The notes under the pieces are model-generated. The model ran no database searches. It was not told where the DNA came from and worked only from the letters and a program-made list of their open reading frames with translations. A program made the position numbers and the translations under genes. Of a stretch of DNA of 64,000 nt, positions 25,001 through 36,683 are shown in pieces. Positions within the stretch are counted from its first letter, which is position 1; every line of letters starts with the position of its first letter. The DNA comes from Pomacea canaliculata (Eukaryota > Mollusca > Gastropoda > Architaenioglossa > Ampullariidae): positions 8,676,717-8,740,716 of the forward strand of contig NC_037597.1 in assembly GCF_003073045.1 (NCBI RefSeq), given 5' to 3'.

Positions 25001-27168
25001 TTTCCTTCAAATGTTTGCCCAATCACAAGAAAGAACTCACTCTGTTGTTCTTTCAATTTGAAATGCATGGTGGAATCTTCCACTCTTGCTGCTCTTTTCA
25101 CTGTCACCTGCAAATAAAAGCAAGCTTGTATATACAGCACAGAAATGCTTTAACACCACAAAAAGATTGACATATAACAAAATCACTATTAAGACAATAT
25201 TGCTCAAGCATCAAGACAAGAAATAATTATGTTTCTATATATTAATTACAAGATAATAGGATCTTTTGGACCATACCAATGACTTTATAAGTACCTTTCT
25301 GTTAGGTGAGTGCAAGACTGGGGCAGGAGGTGATGGTGGTCCTCGTTGGTATTTTCTTGTTTACTCTGATAAGGACAAGGAAAATACTTGTTTGAATAAA
25401 TGTATTTCAAATTTTCTTAAGTATTAATAATTATGTCAAGAAAGATTGTCATTAAGCCCAGAGAGTGCAGGTTTACAGCTGTTGAATCAACTTATCAGTG
25501 AAAGTGCTATTGTAATGTGTAATGGAAACCACATTGAATTTTGCTGCTTTTATTACTATGACAATAACTTATCTTCTATAATACTATTTTTTTTTAGAAA
25601 GACATTTCTCAAATAACTCTTCGCGGGAAAAGACAGAGGCAATATACAAAATGTTCCAAGGTATAAATGATTATTAAGCTCACATTCCACTCCTACATGT
25701 TTCCTTCACACACCAATTTGAATTGCAGTCCCTTCAACCTGAATTATACACCTGGGTAAAAAAAGTGTTTTGTGATCTGACATTTTTTTAGCGTACAAGT
25801 ACAGAATTGTTGCCTAGCTGGCAAATGCTCCTAATATTTAGCTAAAAAATACATGGCTCTTACTCTTCCAGGTCTTCTCTATCACCTTTTTTTTTATACG
25901 AAATACTCCTTTGTCATTTCTACTACTTTACGACATATATTTATTCCACACTCCAAGACATTCTTACTCCTGATGCTTAGATCTTTTAACTAACAGACCA
26001 TAGATCATGTCAGAGCAGATTCTGAAATGGTAACAAAAAGCCTGCAAAATACAAGTTAACAGATATTTTGAGTAAAGGTTAGCTTGTTGTCAAGGGTGGT
26101 GCCCAATAGCAAGCATCCATCAATACATTAATACACGGTGAAGGTTAAATGTACTTACTTAAATTTTTGAGGGCTTAGCTTGTTCTGGGGTCTCTCTGGA
26201 CATCAACCATGCGGGATAATTCTCTGTTTTGCTCCCGAGTTTGAAAGCCACTCCCTGCTGTGAAGGAGTATACCTAAAAGACACACATCAGTAGATTAAG
26301 AAACAAGTAGCATGCAAAGTGATCTGTTAAAAATTAACGATATAAGTGACAAACCTAAGCATGACATACGGTAATAACAGTTCACAATATAAATCAAATA
26401 CACTCATAAGCCAGAAGCTAAATATTTACCTAATGTATTGAGCTGGTGCCTGTTTCTCTGCATGCCTCACAGGCATTGCTTGCCAGAAATTTTTCCAGAC
26501 ACAAGTTTTTCAGAAGTGCCATGCGAGTCTTCTCTGTGTTTTCCATAACCTGTTCATCAGGTTTCTGAAGCTCGGGGTCATCATCCTCGATGGGTTTTGG
26601 GAGCAAATCTGAGGACGCGAATGTATCACCTTTGACAGCAGCCAACATTCAAGTATTGAACATTCACAAACACACACAGAGATCTGTACAATATAAAAAA
26701 GAAATATACACCAGAATACTTTCTTGTTACAGTACCAATCCCTAATTATTCATTAAAAAACTACAATGTATGACTTCTCAAAAGTCTACTTGAATCCAAA
26801 AGATTTGTCCTTAACCAATGCTAAAAACAAATACTACAACAGAGGATAAAAAGAGCAGTGAAAATGCGTTGAAAGAAAGAAAAACCATACAAATTAATAT
26901 GTAACATTACACTTCAAGTCAAATGATCGTCTACCTTATCTTTCCCATGTCCCTGCTTGCCTATGGCATCATACTTGATTCTTCCAGTAGCATCCAGAGA
27001 GACAGCCAGGGCATTAGACGTGCTTTTTTCAGACCCTAGCCAGAGGATACTGTGCGATACCAATCTCTGGAATGCCAGTCCATCGCCCAAAGTCATCCTG
27101 TGTTCTTGGCACCCACTTTACGATGAATATGGAGGACAGCAGTTCGATGACTGCCTACTGATGCAAAC
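22093..27168 (-). CDS. SNW1: SNW domain protein 1 (SKIP), eleven recognisable exons
   Basis: Minus-strand exons, 5' to 3': 27,168-26,935; 26,629-26,430; 26,273-26,159; 25,365-25,295; 25,107-25,041; 24,840-24,725; 24,572-24,434; 24,161-24,062; 23,924-23,804; 23,601-23,446; 22,300-22,093. They carry the SNW1 blocks in order: SNALAVSL and IKYDAIGKQG; DDDPELQKPDEQ; YTPSQQGVAF; GPPSPPAPVLHSP; IPPCISN; GYTIPLDKRLAADGRGLQ and HINENFAKLAEA; AQKARDERAGI; NLARAAPDKR; RDISEKIALGLPN; EAYNVYDKPWR; FVPDKEFEGTDRK and a lysine/arginine-rich tail. SNW1 acts in the activated spliceosome and as a nuclear-receptor and Notch transcription cofactor. Many exons need one-base shifts to stay in frame, and the W of the SNW signature reads TGA. 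Exon 1 was not found. This is either an unpolished assembly or a decaying duplicate. Confidence 0.85.
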
Positions 27169-27169
27169 C

Positions 27170-27873
27170 TGCAAATGGCAAGCAAGCAGATGTTGACTGT
27201 TGGAAAAGACGAAGTTCTTCAAGACAGTGAACAAAATCATACAAAGCCACTTGATCATTAGTGTCAAGGACCAGTCATGCCTCCCTGCTTTCGGAATATT
27301 CAACCTTTGCGGATCTACGACATACAATGTGTAGTTGAGAGATTTTATGATAGTAGAGTGCTAGTGTCGATCCATGCTGGATGCAGCGCAGTACTGCTCG
27401 TTTTTGGATTAACCTTGCTAGACGAGTATGACATCTTTTCTGTTATATTGCTTATGAAATTTGTATTAGAACCTTATATATGTTCCAAAGTTGCAAACTA
27501 TGAGAGAAAGATGTGTTTGAATGTGGAGAACATTGTGTCTAGAAATTGTAGTATAATCTCAAGTTACAGGTTTTTAAATCGTATGAGTTTTAACTGGAAA
27601 CCTTCTGGATAAGGAAGAATCACTTTACGGACCATTCGTATCACGTGATTTTTTTGTTCAGAGCCCAAGAAAGGGGGTGGGCTAGGAGCCCCCTATGTCC
27701 GCAGATTACAGGCCGTGACCTCGAAAACCCCACCTGGACCCGACAATGTCCAAGTGTGTATGGCTTTCTGTTTGTGTTTATTGGATTCTTAGTGGGCTGG
27801 ACATGTGGGGAAGAAATCACAAAACCTTTACAGGGACGGGATTTTTTGGGAAAAATTTTTGTGGTTTTTTTTT

Positions 27874-27906
<33 letters not shown>

Positions 27907-27915
27907 TTTCTTTTT
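27170..27915. other. Sequence between SNW1 exons and gap, nothing recognised
   Basis: The first SNW1 exon should lie upstream on the minus strand but no convincing start was found. The region ends in a long poly-T run at the gap. Confidence 0.4.
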
Positions 27916-28015
27916 NNNNNNNNNNNNNNNNNNNNNNNNNNNNNNNNNNNNNNNNNNNNNNNNNNNNNNNNNNNNNNNNNNNNNNNNNNNNNNNNNNNNN
28001 NNNNNNNNNNNNNNN
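27916..28015. other. Assembly gap (100 N)
   Basis: Exactly 100 N, a usual placeholder for a gap of unknown length, preceded by a long poly-T run. Confidence 0.98.
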
Positions 28016-28337
28016 ACCGTGTACAAGGCGAGCATCTGAATGAAGTGATACAGCGACACATATACTGTAAGTTGATTGTCTTAGATGTTGTCAAGGTTTG
28101 ATGCTAACAGATGAAGCAGAGTAGTACAGTTTTATGATGAAGATAACGGAAAACATGGCTCTCGTGATATCAGATTATTTCTTCATGTGTGGAGGTCGGA
28201 CTGCGGTTTTCTATGTCAAAAGGCTAGTCGACAGTCGTGAAAATGACAAGAGAAGGTTGTAGAGCTGTTGTATTACTACCGGGTACGTTTGAAATTGCAG
28301 GTAAACGAAAATCTTGTTTTGTTATGTAAATAACAGT

Positions 28338-28408
28338 CAGGGTTTTTTTTTTAAAAAAAAAAAATTTTTTAAAATTTTTTTTTTTTTTTTTTTATTAAAA
28401 AAAAAACA
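28338..28408. repeat. Poly-T/poly-A low-complexity hairpin
   Basis: Alternating long T and A homopolymers that can fold on themselves, about 320 bp from the gap. They may be real or an assembly artefact. Confidence 0.7.
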
Positions 28409-28694
28409 AGATGAAATCTTCTGTAAAACATGGCACGTATTTGTTTGCTTTTTTACATCTGTCATTCACTTCTGCTGCAGCCCTGCTGTTTGTCTGCCAT
28501 GTTCATTGTGTGACACGTGTCTGATGTTCATGGTGTTGGGAAGAAGGCTCTTGTCGCACAACGATTTCTCAGTACGAAGAAACAACACCAATACAGGTTT
28601 TTAATATTATAGGACGAGGACGAAACTACGAAATGAGTAATAGTCTGGAAGTGATGCTCAGACGAGGGAAGTACATATAACGGAAATGTTTCAG

Positions 28695-28830
28695 CTCAGA
28701 GACTAGTGATACGAAGGATATGATACCATAGGACTAGTGAACAAGTGACTAGTGATCCAAGCATAGTGGATACGAAGGACTAGTGTCCAAGGACATGTGA
28801 TACCAGGACTAGTGATACCAAGCAAGCCGG
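28695..28830 (+). repeat. Degenerate minisatellite of GACTAGTGATAC units
   Basis: Words such as GACTAGTGATAC, ACTAGTGATCCAAG and GGACTAGTG recur about every 17-21 bp for roughly 130 bp. Confidence 0.55.
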
Positions 28831-30500
28831 AGAACAACAGGAAGATTGAGTGAGAGTATTGTTGAAAGAGTCCTACACGATAGAGTTCTTTCAACCTAAG
28901 TTTGGTTACAAGAGTGTTAAAATGTTTTGCAATTTGTTTTAATGTTTGGTTAGCTGTGCTGTCGGTATAACTAATCTGTTGTAGGGGTGCGCCCGTGAGC
29001 TGATACTTTATAACAGGTTAACCTTTCAAAGAAACAGCTGTGGAGAGAACTGTGAAATAACCCATGTTACGCCCACAGTACTTCATTAGCATGGGCAAGA
29101 GTCATATACTGCATGGAAGTGAAGATTGTGGGGTGTGTGGAGGTTGTGTAAGCAATACGACTGGCATACAGAAAAAAACTGAGACATGGGGAAGGAGCTA
29201 AAAGTATGAAATCTGTCATCACGACAATCATGGTGTTCTAGAATTGTAACAGATTGGAAACTTGATACTTGATAGATCTGCTGATGTAGAATAATTGACT
29301 TTCAGCCGGTGGGTTGAAATATTCTTAACTTAACATTTGATAAGTGCAAAAATGTGCTTACTTTCATTTTGAACTTGTCAGGTTGGAAAGCAGGCGAGTA
29401 CTGAGTGGAAAGGCTGGTGAGAAAATCTCAGCTAGATCGTATAAAGATATGGCAGTCACTCGAGCGCCGCAGTGGAAAAGCGTTGACTCCAGGTGACCGA
29501 GGTGAAGAGAGGGGGAGGACGGCAATTTCGGTCGCTGGGATTTTTACTCGAGCATCAGAATTCTTGATATGAAGAAATCCCTTATAAGTATAGTCTTTGA
29601 GATATATATATAATTAGAATATATTGTTTAGATATGATCATAATGTTTAAATATTCTTAAAAGAGGTTGTATCGTAGTATTTATTTATTTTAGAGTTAAG
29701 AAGTTGTCAGCAAGTTCTCGCTCTCGGGCACATTGTTTTTCTGAGTGGTTACAGAGGCTGGTTTGTGGTGAATTTATCTTTTTTAAATGAAGTTAATTCA
29801 AAATTAATTCAGACTAAGAGTCTAATGAAAGTACTAAACTCCATTTATTCTATTATTGATTGTTTTTAAGAGTATTTTGACACAATTCCTTATGGTGCGT
29901 TGTGTTATCAGGACGATGGTGTACTTGAATGGGTGACCAGAAAAATTCGACGTTCCCTCAATCTACGCTGATAGTTTCAGTGGGGTGAGTGAAATTATGT
30001 TCTTTTAATTGTTATCTGCCACTTTCATTTATTTAAATAGTTAATTAATTATTCAAAGTTGGTAAACGTTTTGGCACCTTTCAGCCCTGGATAAAAACAG
30101 AGCTTAGAGTTAGAAAAGTGGCTATTGTCTTCCATTATCTATTAGGCGATGCTTTTTACTTACACTTGTAGACAAATTTTGAGTTATTATAATTTGTTTC
30201 GTAAGGTCGTTTGGAAACCTTGGAAGAATCATGCAATGCTTTGCTGTCAGATGACTGCATATCTGACAGCACAAAGACATAATCCGTAATATAGATGGTA
30301 AGTACAGGCTGTTCAGTTTTACACTCTTTTGAGTACAGTATTAACATATATATATATTTAGAAAATATCAGCAGTTTGAAGCAAATACTGAATGTATGCA
30401 GGAGCAATATTTTTCTTATGCATAGTCATAGTGCATTTTTATCTAGAAAATGATATATGATGTGAATGGTATTGATCCTACATTCAGTTTTGCTTAGTTC
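28831..30500. other. Spacer, no gene recognised
   Basis: AT-rich DNA with short frames only. I specifically looked on the minus strand for the missing iGluR membrane exons and saw none. Confidence 0.35.
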
Positions 30501-30612
30501 AACTTTATTTTTGTCTTTTAAATGCACTCTTCATATATTACTAATGTGGTTTCAGTAAACTGTTCTGAATTTATTTCAAATGAGATCACATTGTATATTT
30601 CTACTTTTTCAG

Positions 30613-31400
30613 GACCTGCTCTTCTTCAGGATTTACAATTCCTGAATCAATGTTTGGTGAAGAAGGGCAGGTTCAAAACTGCTGCCAAGGAAAAGGCCTA
30701 TTCCAATTTCAACAGGGAATTTGTCAATCATTCTCAAGATGTAGAAAGGCACATCCCATCACCTGCCTCTGCATGGGTCTGCCTGAAAGTCTTTGAATTG
30801 ATGGTTAACAAGAATTACAACTTGCCATTATGCAATCAGGCATCCAGTATAAGTGAGGTCACTGACGATGAAGTAGATATTGTCCAGTATATTGCAGGCT
30901 ATGTATTACGTAGTGTCAAGAGACGAGCACTAAAATTGTCTCATACTGAGAGAGAAGACAGTTTATTATGCATAAAAGAATTAATACCAGAAGATGACAC
31001 AGCTTTGAACCTGCTGAGAGATCATTGACTCAATTCTGGACAGAGGGGGCTTATAAAATTAAAACCTCCTGTCCTTCAAGTTTTTATAAAGCTAGAGTCT
31101 ATTTTTAGACAATGCTTTGATGGACAGGTGCAGACTTTGTCCTTTGATTTATATTTTACTAATTGTTGCCAAGCAGAGTCAGTTTAGCACTTGCTTATAT
31201 GAGCAAATGTATAGCATCTTAGCAACACAGAAAAATAAAGAGAATATTTTATTTATGATTGTTAAATCTTATTTTATGGTTCGGGCACACCACAAGTGCA
31301 AAAAGTTTATGGAAAATTTTAAACTGTCAAGACGTACCTCTATCAAAAAACAGAAGGGACTTAGAAAAGGTTTGAAGACAACTAGCTCAAATGTGTAAAC
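30613..31400 (+). mobile_element. Transposase-derived C-terminal region, probably P/THAP9 type
   Basis: An open frame to 31,028 contains VTDDEVDIVQYIAGYVLRSV and a K/R-rich stretch. Broken frames continue with LKPPVLQVFIKLES and, at 31,117-31,398, VRAHHKCKKFMENFKLSRR. The DDEVxxxxYIAGYV motif is like the C-terminal part of invertebrate P-element and THAP9-like transposases; the family assignment is from memory of motifs. Stops and frame changes show it is inactive. Confidence 0.5.
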
Positions 31401-32169
31401 GGGGGTTTAATTTTCAGAATTTGGGTCAATGATCTACACTGTTTTTCAATGATGTCACTTGAATAGTTTTTTGCAAACTCATCAACTGATTCCTGATTTG
31501 TTATTGACTGCCCATGTTTTTTATGTGCTAATGCCTTCCTACTACTTTGCTTTGATTGGAAAATGAAATTTGCAAGAATGTTTGGTATAATGGGAATTAA
31601 AGGTATGAAGATGGTAATTTTATTGTCCTCCCTCCCTAAACCCATGTGAATTTAAATTGCCATCCCAAAATTAATACACACTCAGTTGACATAATATATG
31701 TATATCCCTTGTTAAATTTGTATCATCTTTATTTACATATGTGCAAGAATAATATTGATCATAATGTTATAGATAATGATCATCATGCAATGCTTTTTGT
31801 ATAAAAGCTAACTGGACTGTTTTGGCAATCTTAATTGGAGCGGCCGAGAAGCATTTCAATCTTGAGCATTATAAAAGTTTTAGTTTTACATAATGCATGT
31901 ATATAAAATAAAATTGATGTGAAGTGTGATTCCATGGATGTTATTCACTTTGTCACTGAAATTCATGCACGCTCAATTCAATGAAGATAACTGTCTTATA
32001 ACTGAACACTTTTTATTGCTCATTTAAGCATTACAAAACTATAGACAGGAATCTGTAATAAAAGAACATAGTACCTCATCAAATATGTCTTAACATGCAA
32101 GGAGTTTAATTTATGCAATGGCATCAAGAGGTATAATGCAGTTTATTTTACGAGAATCATTTATCTTCC

Positions 32170-32765
32170 TTCCACATATTTAAATAAAATATTAGCTATT
32201 GAAGAATCTTTAACACTAAGCATCATTTGTAAATGAGTCAGTCCTCGAAAGCTTTTTCTCTGTCTTTTAATTTTTTTTAGTGGGCTAGTGCTGATTACTA
32301 CTGTCTTAGTCTGATCTGCTTGTCTTTTTTGTACAATTGCCTTGGGGTTGAATTGTCAAAGATAAAGACTTCCTATTCTCAGTTTGTTATCATTATAGCC
32401 AACATCCATAAGTTGGGGTTTTCAGATCTGTGCCCCAAGCTTCGCTGCCTCCCAAAGTATGTTTCAAGAGGATCTTGGCAAAATTTGTTACTAAGAACAA
32501 ACTGAACACCATTCTGAAGGAGGTACCGTGTGACTTCTGGAAAGGCCTTTATAGTCATGCACAAACCTCTGAATGTCTGATGCGACAAAAACATCTTTGA
32601 ACGTTCAGCTTTGCTGAACACACCAGTTCGAGTTATCACAGACTGCTGCCAGTGAATTAAGAACTCGTGGAAACTTTCCAGGAAGGCAAACCTCCCATCA
32701 TTTATGTCCCTGTAAGGCACAGATCTGGCTTTCGCTTGCAAGTACCTCTTCTGTTGAACGGACAT
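32170..32765 (-). mobile_element. P/THAP9-type transposase fragment
   Basis: The minus-strand frame 32,379-32,765 contains FHEFLIHWQQSV, SHQTFRGLCMTI and FVLSNKFCQDPLETYFGRQR followed by SENPN. The FCQDPLExYFGRQR-x-GxRxxNP block is the hallmark C-terminal motif of P-element and THAP9-like transposases. Downstream on the same strand a second frame reads NKLRIGSLYL and a lysine-rich tail to about 32,170, so at least one frame change is present. It points toward the plus-strand piece at 30,613-31,400. Confidence 0.65.
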
Positions 32766-33799
32766 TTAAACAGTCAAAAAAGCGATCCATTTTGAGAATG
32801 AATTTTGCTGTTTCATGGCAATCAGGGCTACCATATTAAGCATCACTTTTCCCACACTGCAACTAAGCACCTGGCTTGCCAATCTAACATTCATGATAGA
32901 AGTAGATGTCAGATATACATGATCATAAGTAAGTTTAGTTCTGTACAGCTGACTAGATGCATCTCTGTTAAAGATATCAATGACATGCTTCCAAAGCAGA
33001 TGTTGACCATTTAACCAAAGATAGCGTGTCTGCCGACCTGATCCAGAATTATATAGTTTCTCCAGGCCTGACGAGAGGGGGGGACAGGGGGTCTGGTGTA
33101 CCCGGGCCCGCGGCTGTCAAGGGGGCCCGGCCTTGGTCAGTGGATTTTTTTTCTTCTTCTCCTTTTCTTTTTCTTTTAAAGAAAGGTCTAAGGACAGAAC
33201 ACCCAAGCATTACATATGCAGAAGTTGAGTTTCAAGTCTGTAGAATACAATTTCGGGGTGCTGGGGCCTGTCGTGAGAAGTGTAGTCAGCGGGTATCATA
33301 TTCTCGCTGGACAAGCCAAGAGCTGACGGCCGCTGGACACCAAAGATTTTATCGCGTGTCAACCGCCCTGAAGAACGTTCGTGCCATGAGATTGCTGGCT
33401 ACAGGTGCCACTAAGGGGAAGGGTGGGGTGGAGGAGGGGGCTGGCCCTGCAAGCAAATCGGAATGAACAGTGGAGATCAGGCAGGTATGTTACTGATGTG
33501 TGCACTGGCCACTCTGTGAACCGACATGGTGGGGGCCCGCCCCTGGCGCTGCAGCCTGTAAGCGAGAGACATCAAGGCTGCTTTTTTTCGTAGTTACTAA
33601 GCAACACTGAGACTTTTTTTAACCGTATCTCCATCACCAAACAAACAACTACATTAGTCTACACAGTAGATCCTTGATACAATGAGACTATATTATCCTG
33701 TAATACTATCGCAGCCAGCAAAATAGAACACATTATTGCAAAACATTTTAAAAACCCCGCAAATATTAGGTTTATAAATTGATCACGGTGGTGTCGCGG

Positions 33800-34130
33800 G
33801 AAGTTTGGAGCTGGAGGAGGATGATAAAGAGGAGGCTAGCATGAGAAAGGTAATTTAAGCAGGCGAGGTGGAAGGCGGCGCAGAGCGTCGAAGTGGCGGC
33901 GATTGACACCATCTCGGAGGACTGCAGCCCGACCGGTCAGGGAAAGTGACTGCCCCCGTCGTCCGTACAGGATGACAGGGAAATAAAGTGTAGCTGGCCT
34001 GACTGGAAAGGTCCGACGGCGGAGGTTGTCATTTATGGCAGTTGAGTGATGGCGTTGCTCGACACCGGCAGTGAGGTAACGACGGTCACTGACGAGTGGG
34101 CACGAGGGCAATACAGGACTTACAGCTAAA
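33800..34130 (+). mobile_element. Relic of LTR-retrotransposon protease region
   Basis: A plus-strand frame contains MALLDTGSEVTTVTDEW, the retropepsin-type active-site signature (DTG) typical of Ty3/Gypsy-class pol. It is a short broken fossil inside composite repeat copy 1 and is absent from copy 2. Confidence 0.45.
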
Positions 34131-34381
34131 CAAACTCAGGAGTGGCGGTGGTGGACATGTTTACGGCCAGCGTCTGAGGACGTTCCTATCCTGGTGGTCA
34201 ATAGAAAAAGTTATACTGTACAATATTTGTCATTTTACCTGCTCTAAAAACTTTATGGCGCTAGCTTTCTCACAAACTCGCCTCATTATCCTGTCAGTCA
34301 ATTTGAGACGCTAGTCACTCTCATTGACACTGATGTTCCTTGCTTGTCAAGGTCATGCTATTTGCCAATAAACTCGATTAT

Positions 34382-34712
34382 TTTTTTATTTTGTATTTTT
34401 AGCATTTTAGAAGGATCTATAAAAAAAAGCTGCGGTGTCACACTTTCCTGTACAAAGTCACTTCAGTGTTGAACAGAGGATAGAACATGTAAGTAGCCTG
34501 TGTGGCAGTCACTGTAATATTTCTCAGTATTATTTCAATGTTCAACAACTCAACCTGATAACCACATAATCAGCGGACTGCCGGCTTACATTCTTACTTC
34601 CAACTCACACAGAGTACTACTAAAAACTCAGAAAAATCGAATAACGACACCTAGGTCTACTTTTTTTTTATAGATCCCTTCTAAAATGCTAAAATACAAA
34701 ATAAAAAAAAAA
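34382..34712. mobile_element. Foldback/MITE-like element with long inverted arms
   Basis: The left arm (34,382-34,440) and the reverse complement of the right arm (34,643-34,712) agree almost base for base over about 55 bp, sharing AGCATTTTAGAAG followed by GATCTATAAAAAAAAG. About 200 bp of unrelated sequence separates them. No coding capacity. The arms lie within the part of copy 1 that is rearranged relative to copy 2. Confidence 0.6.
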
Positions 34713-34774
34713 TATTAAAAAAATATATAAATAGACAGTTTTGACAAGGCAAGGCCCGCGTCAAACAAGAATAC

Positions 34775-34983
34775 TCAATTGGTAGAGTGACTAGCGACAG
34801 GATGCTGCGCGGATGTGGTTGGGACTGGATGAAGAGGTGAGAAAAGCTCAGCGCCAGCCGACGATTTTTAGAGCATAGGAAATGACAAGTAACTTGAGCA
34901 GTATAAAGCCGTTTGTACGAACCCTCGCTACTATGCCACCACGCTCGGTCCCGGTAGGTGGTAGTAGCGAGATTTGACTGTAT
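34775..34983 (-). mobile_element. Pogo/Tigger-like transposon end, inverted relative to copy 2
   Basis: On the minus strand the segment starts TACAGTCAAATCTC, continues with ACCTACCGGGACCGAGC and then TGGCATAGTAGCGAGGGTTCG. This resembles pogo/Tigger terminal repeats, which begin CAGT and insert at TA. It matches 54,930-55,150 of copy 2 in reverse. Confidence 0.4.
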
Positions 34984-35589
34984 ACAGCATCATATATGAC
35001 AGCTTCCTTGAAGACAACTAGCGCACAATAAGAAAGATTCCGAGGTGGCTTTGGGTGACGGATGGTGGGTACTTTTTTAGTTTGTAGGCAAAGAGCAAAA
35101 AGAAGGTCGGAGGACGATGTGTTATTACAGGGCGATGCTGGTACATCGCCTGAGGTCGTGCGACGTCCACACTTTAGTTACAGTAGTCAGAGTCCTCCCT
35201 TTCAGGTGACATAACTCTCCTCCCTATCCGGCGCCATCCACCTCACCGTGCGAACACTGTCGACCACCTCATCACGTTGCTGTGGCACTGATGTCGACAT
35301 CCTTCCGTTCGCCGTACGCCTCCACTAGGACACCAAGATCTTTCTCGGCGTATCTCTTGCGTCATGCGGAAGCATCAACACTCGACGTCTGGCAGGTCCC
35401 TCCAGCGAGCTCAAGATGTAACCACGAGCCGCATTCTGACACATCGGGTTTATGGCGAGAGCTAACTCGACCTCTGTTTCAATCTCGTCGACACTCGTTG
35501 GTCCACCAGCAAACTACTGAAAGCGGACTAACTAGTATGCTCGTAGAGCCTCTGCCCACCCAACGGATAGCATCATGGTCCTCTCTATG

Positions 35590-35700
35590 TACTAATCTTC
35601 TGTCGTGGGCTTCTGCCCGTGATGAACAAATGTTTCTTTTTGTTCAGCAGTGCTTTTAGGCCCTTGGTCACCCAAGGTTTGTTGTTAGGATAAACATACA
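35590..35700 (-). mobile_element. LINE fragment, endonuclease-RT linker
   Basis: The minus strand encodes PNNKPWVTKGLKALLNKKKH, matching the PNxKPWVTxELKxLLxxKK motif found between endonuclease and reverse transcriptase in CR1/jockey-like LINEs. The surrounding 35,160-35,590 is GC-richer and probably part of the same insertion, but I recognise no other motif. Confidence 0.5.
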
Positions 35701-35872
35701 CTGCCTTGATGGACTGGTGCAATCAACACTATTTTACTCCTCACTTTTACTCCTAACTGTTTGTTAAATGTCTGTATGGGTATGTGAGCAAAGACAAATT
35801 TCTGTCCTCCTGGGCAGACAATAAAGTCTGTTTTGATTTGATTTTGATTTGATTTTGATTACGATTCAGCTA
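35700..35872 (+). mobile_element. LINE 3' tail with TTGATT repeats
   Basis: The sequence CAGACAATAAAGTCTG leads into repeated TTTTGATTTGATT units, a common 3' terminus of invertebrate LINEs. Confidence 0.5.
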
Positions 35873-36683
35873 AAATATGCTAAACATTTATATTTTTCTG
35901 TCATTTTTACAAAACTTTCTAATCTCCTTAAATATTAAAAGTATTAACACTTACTAGCTAACTAGTCTTTAAAACAGTTGCTTTGTCTTTTAAAACTCAG
36001 CAGGTATTTTAACGGCTAGTGACTGATGGGGTTTGAAGTCGACCGAGTTTATGCTTCGTAAAAAGTTGGATGAATTCAAAATGTCTGCTTTAAAGAGTCT
36101 GAAGGCGACAGTTCAGTTCAGATATTTTGTTTACGTGTAACAGCATGCGTGTGTGTAGTTATTGTGTGTGTGTGTGTGTGCGCGCGCGTGCGGTTTTGCT
36201 AAAGGAATAATATAGGAAGGGACTTTCGATAGGTGCTGCGTGTTTGTTATGTAAGTTGATAAAAATGATAACTGATGTGTTCTGCTGTTCGTCGCAGCAA
36301 ACACTTTTTTAATGAGGTTATTAACGACACTCGATGAAGACTTGTTTAGGCATTTACTTCTTCGGTTCTTCCTCTTTACATGTAGAAGTATAAATCACTT
36401 ACATAGAGAACATTTCCATGCACGTCAGTGAGCTTAGTACAAACTCGCAGCACTTACAACAAAAGGCTGTGTGGTACCTCTAGCCGTTGTTCTAATCTGT
36501 CGAGGTTTTGACATCGCTGCTGACGTAACAGTCCTTACTAAGGGGGGGGGGTCTGTGGAGCGGGGTGCTACAAGTCTGATCCTTTAACTCATTTGTCCTC
36601 ATTTACTAACCACTTTATGTTCAAGTAGTGAATGTAGATCCTAGTGCACTTGTCTACGTTTGCAGTTATATTTCGTTACTGAA

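Noticed and set aside
27645-28101. Open frames crossing the N gap
   Set aside because: They consist of homopolymer and N positions and carry no information.
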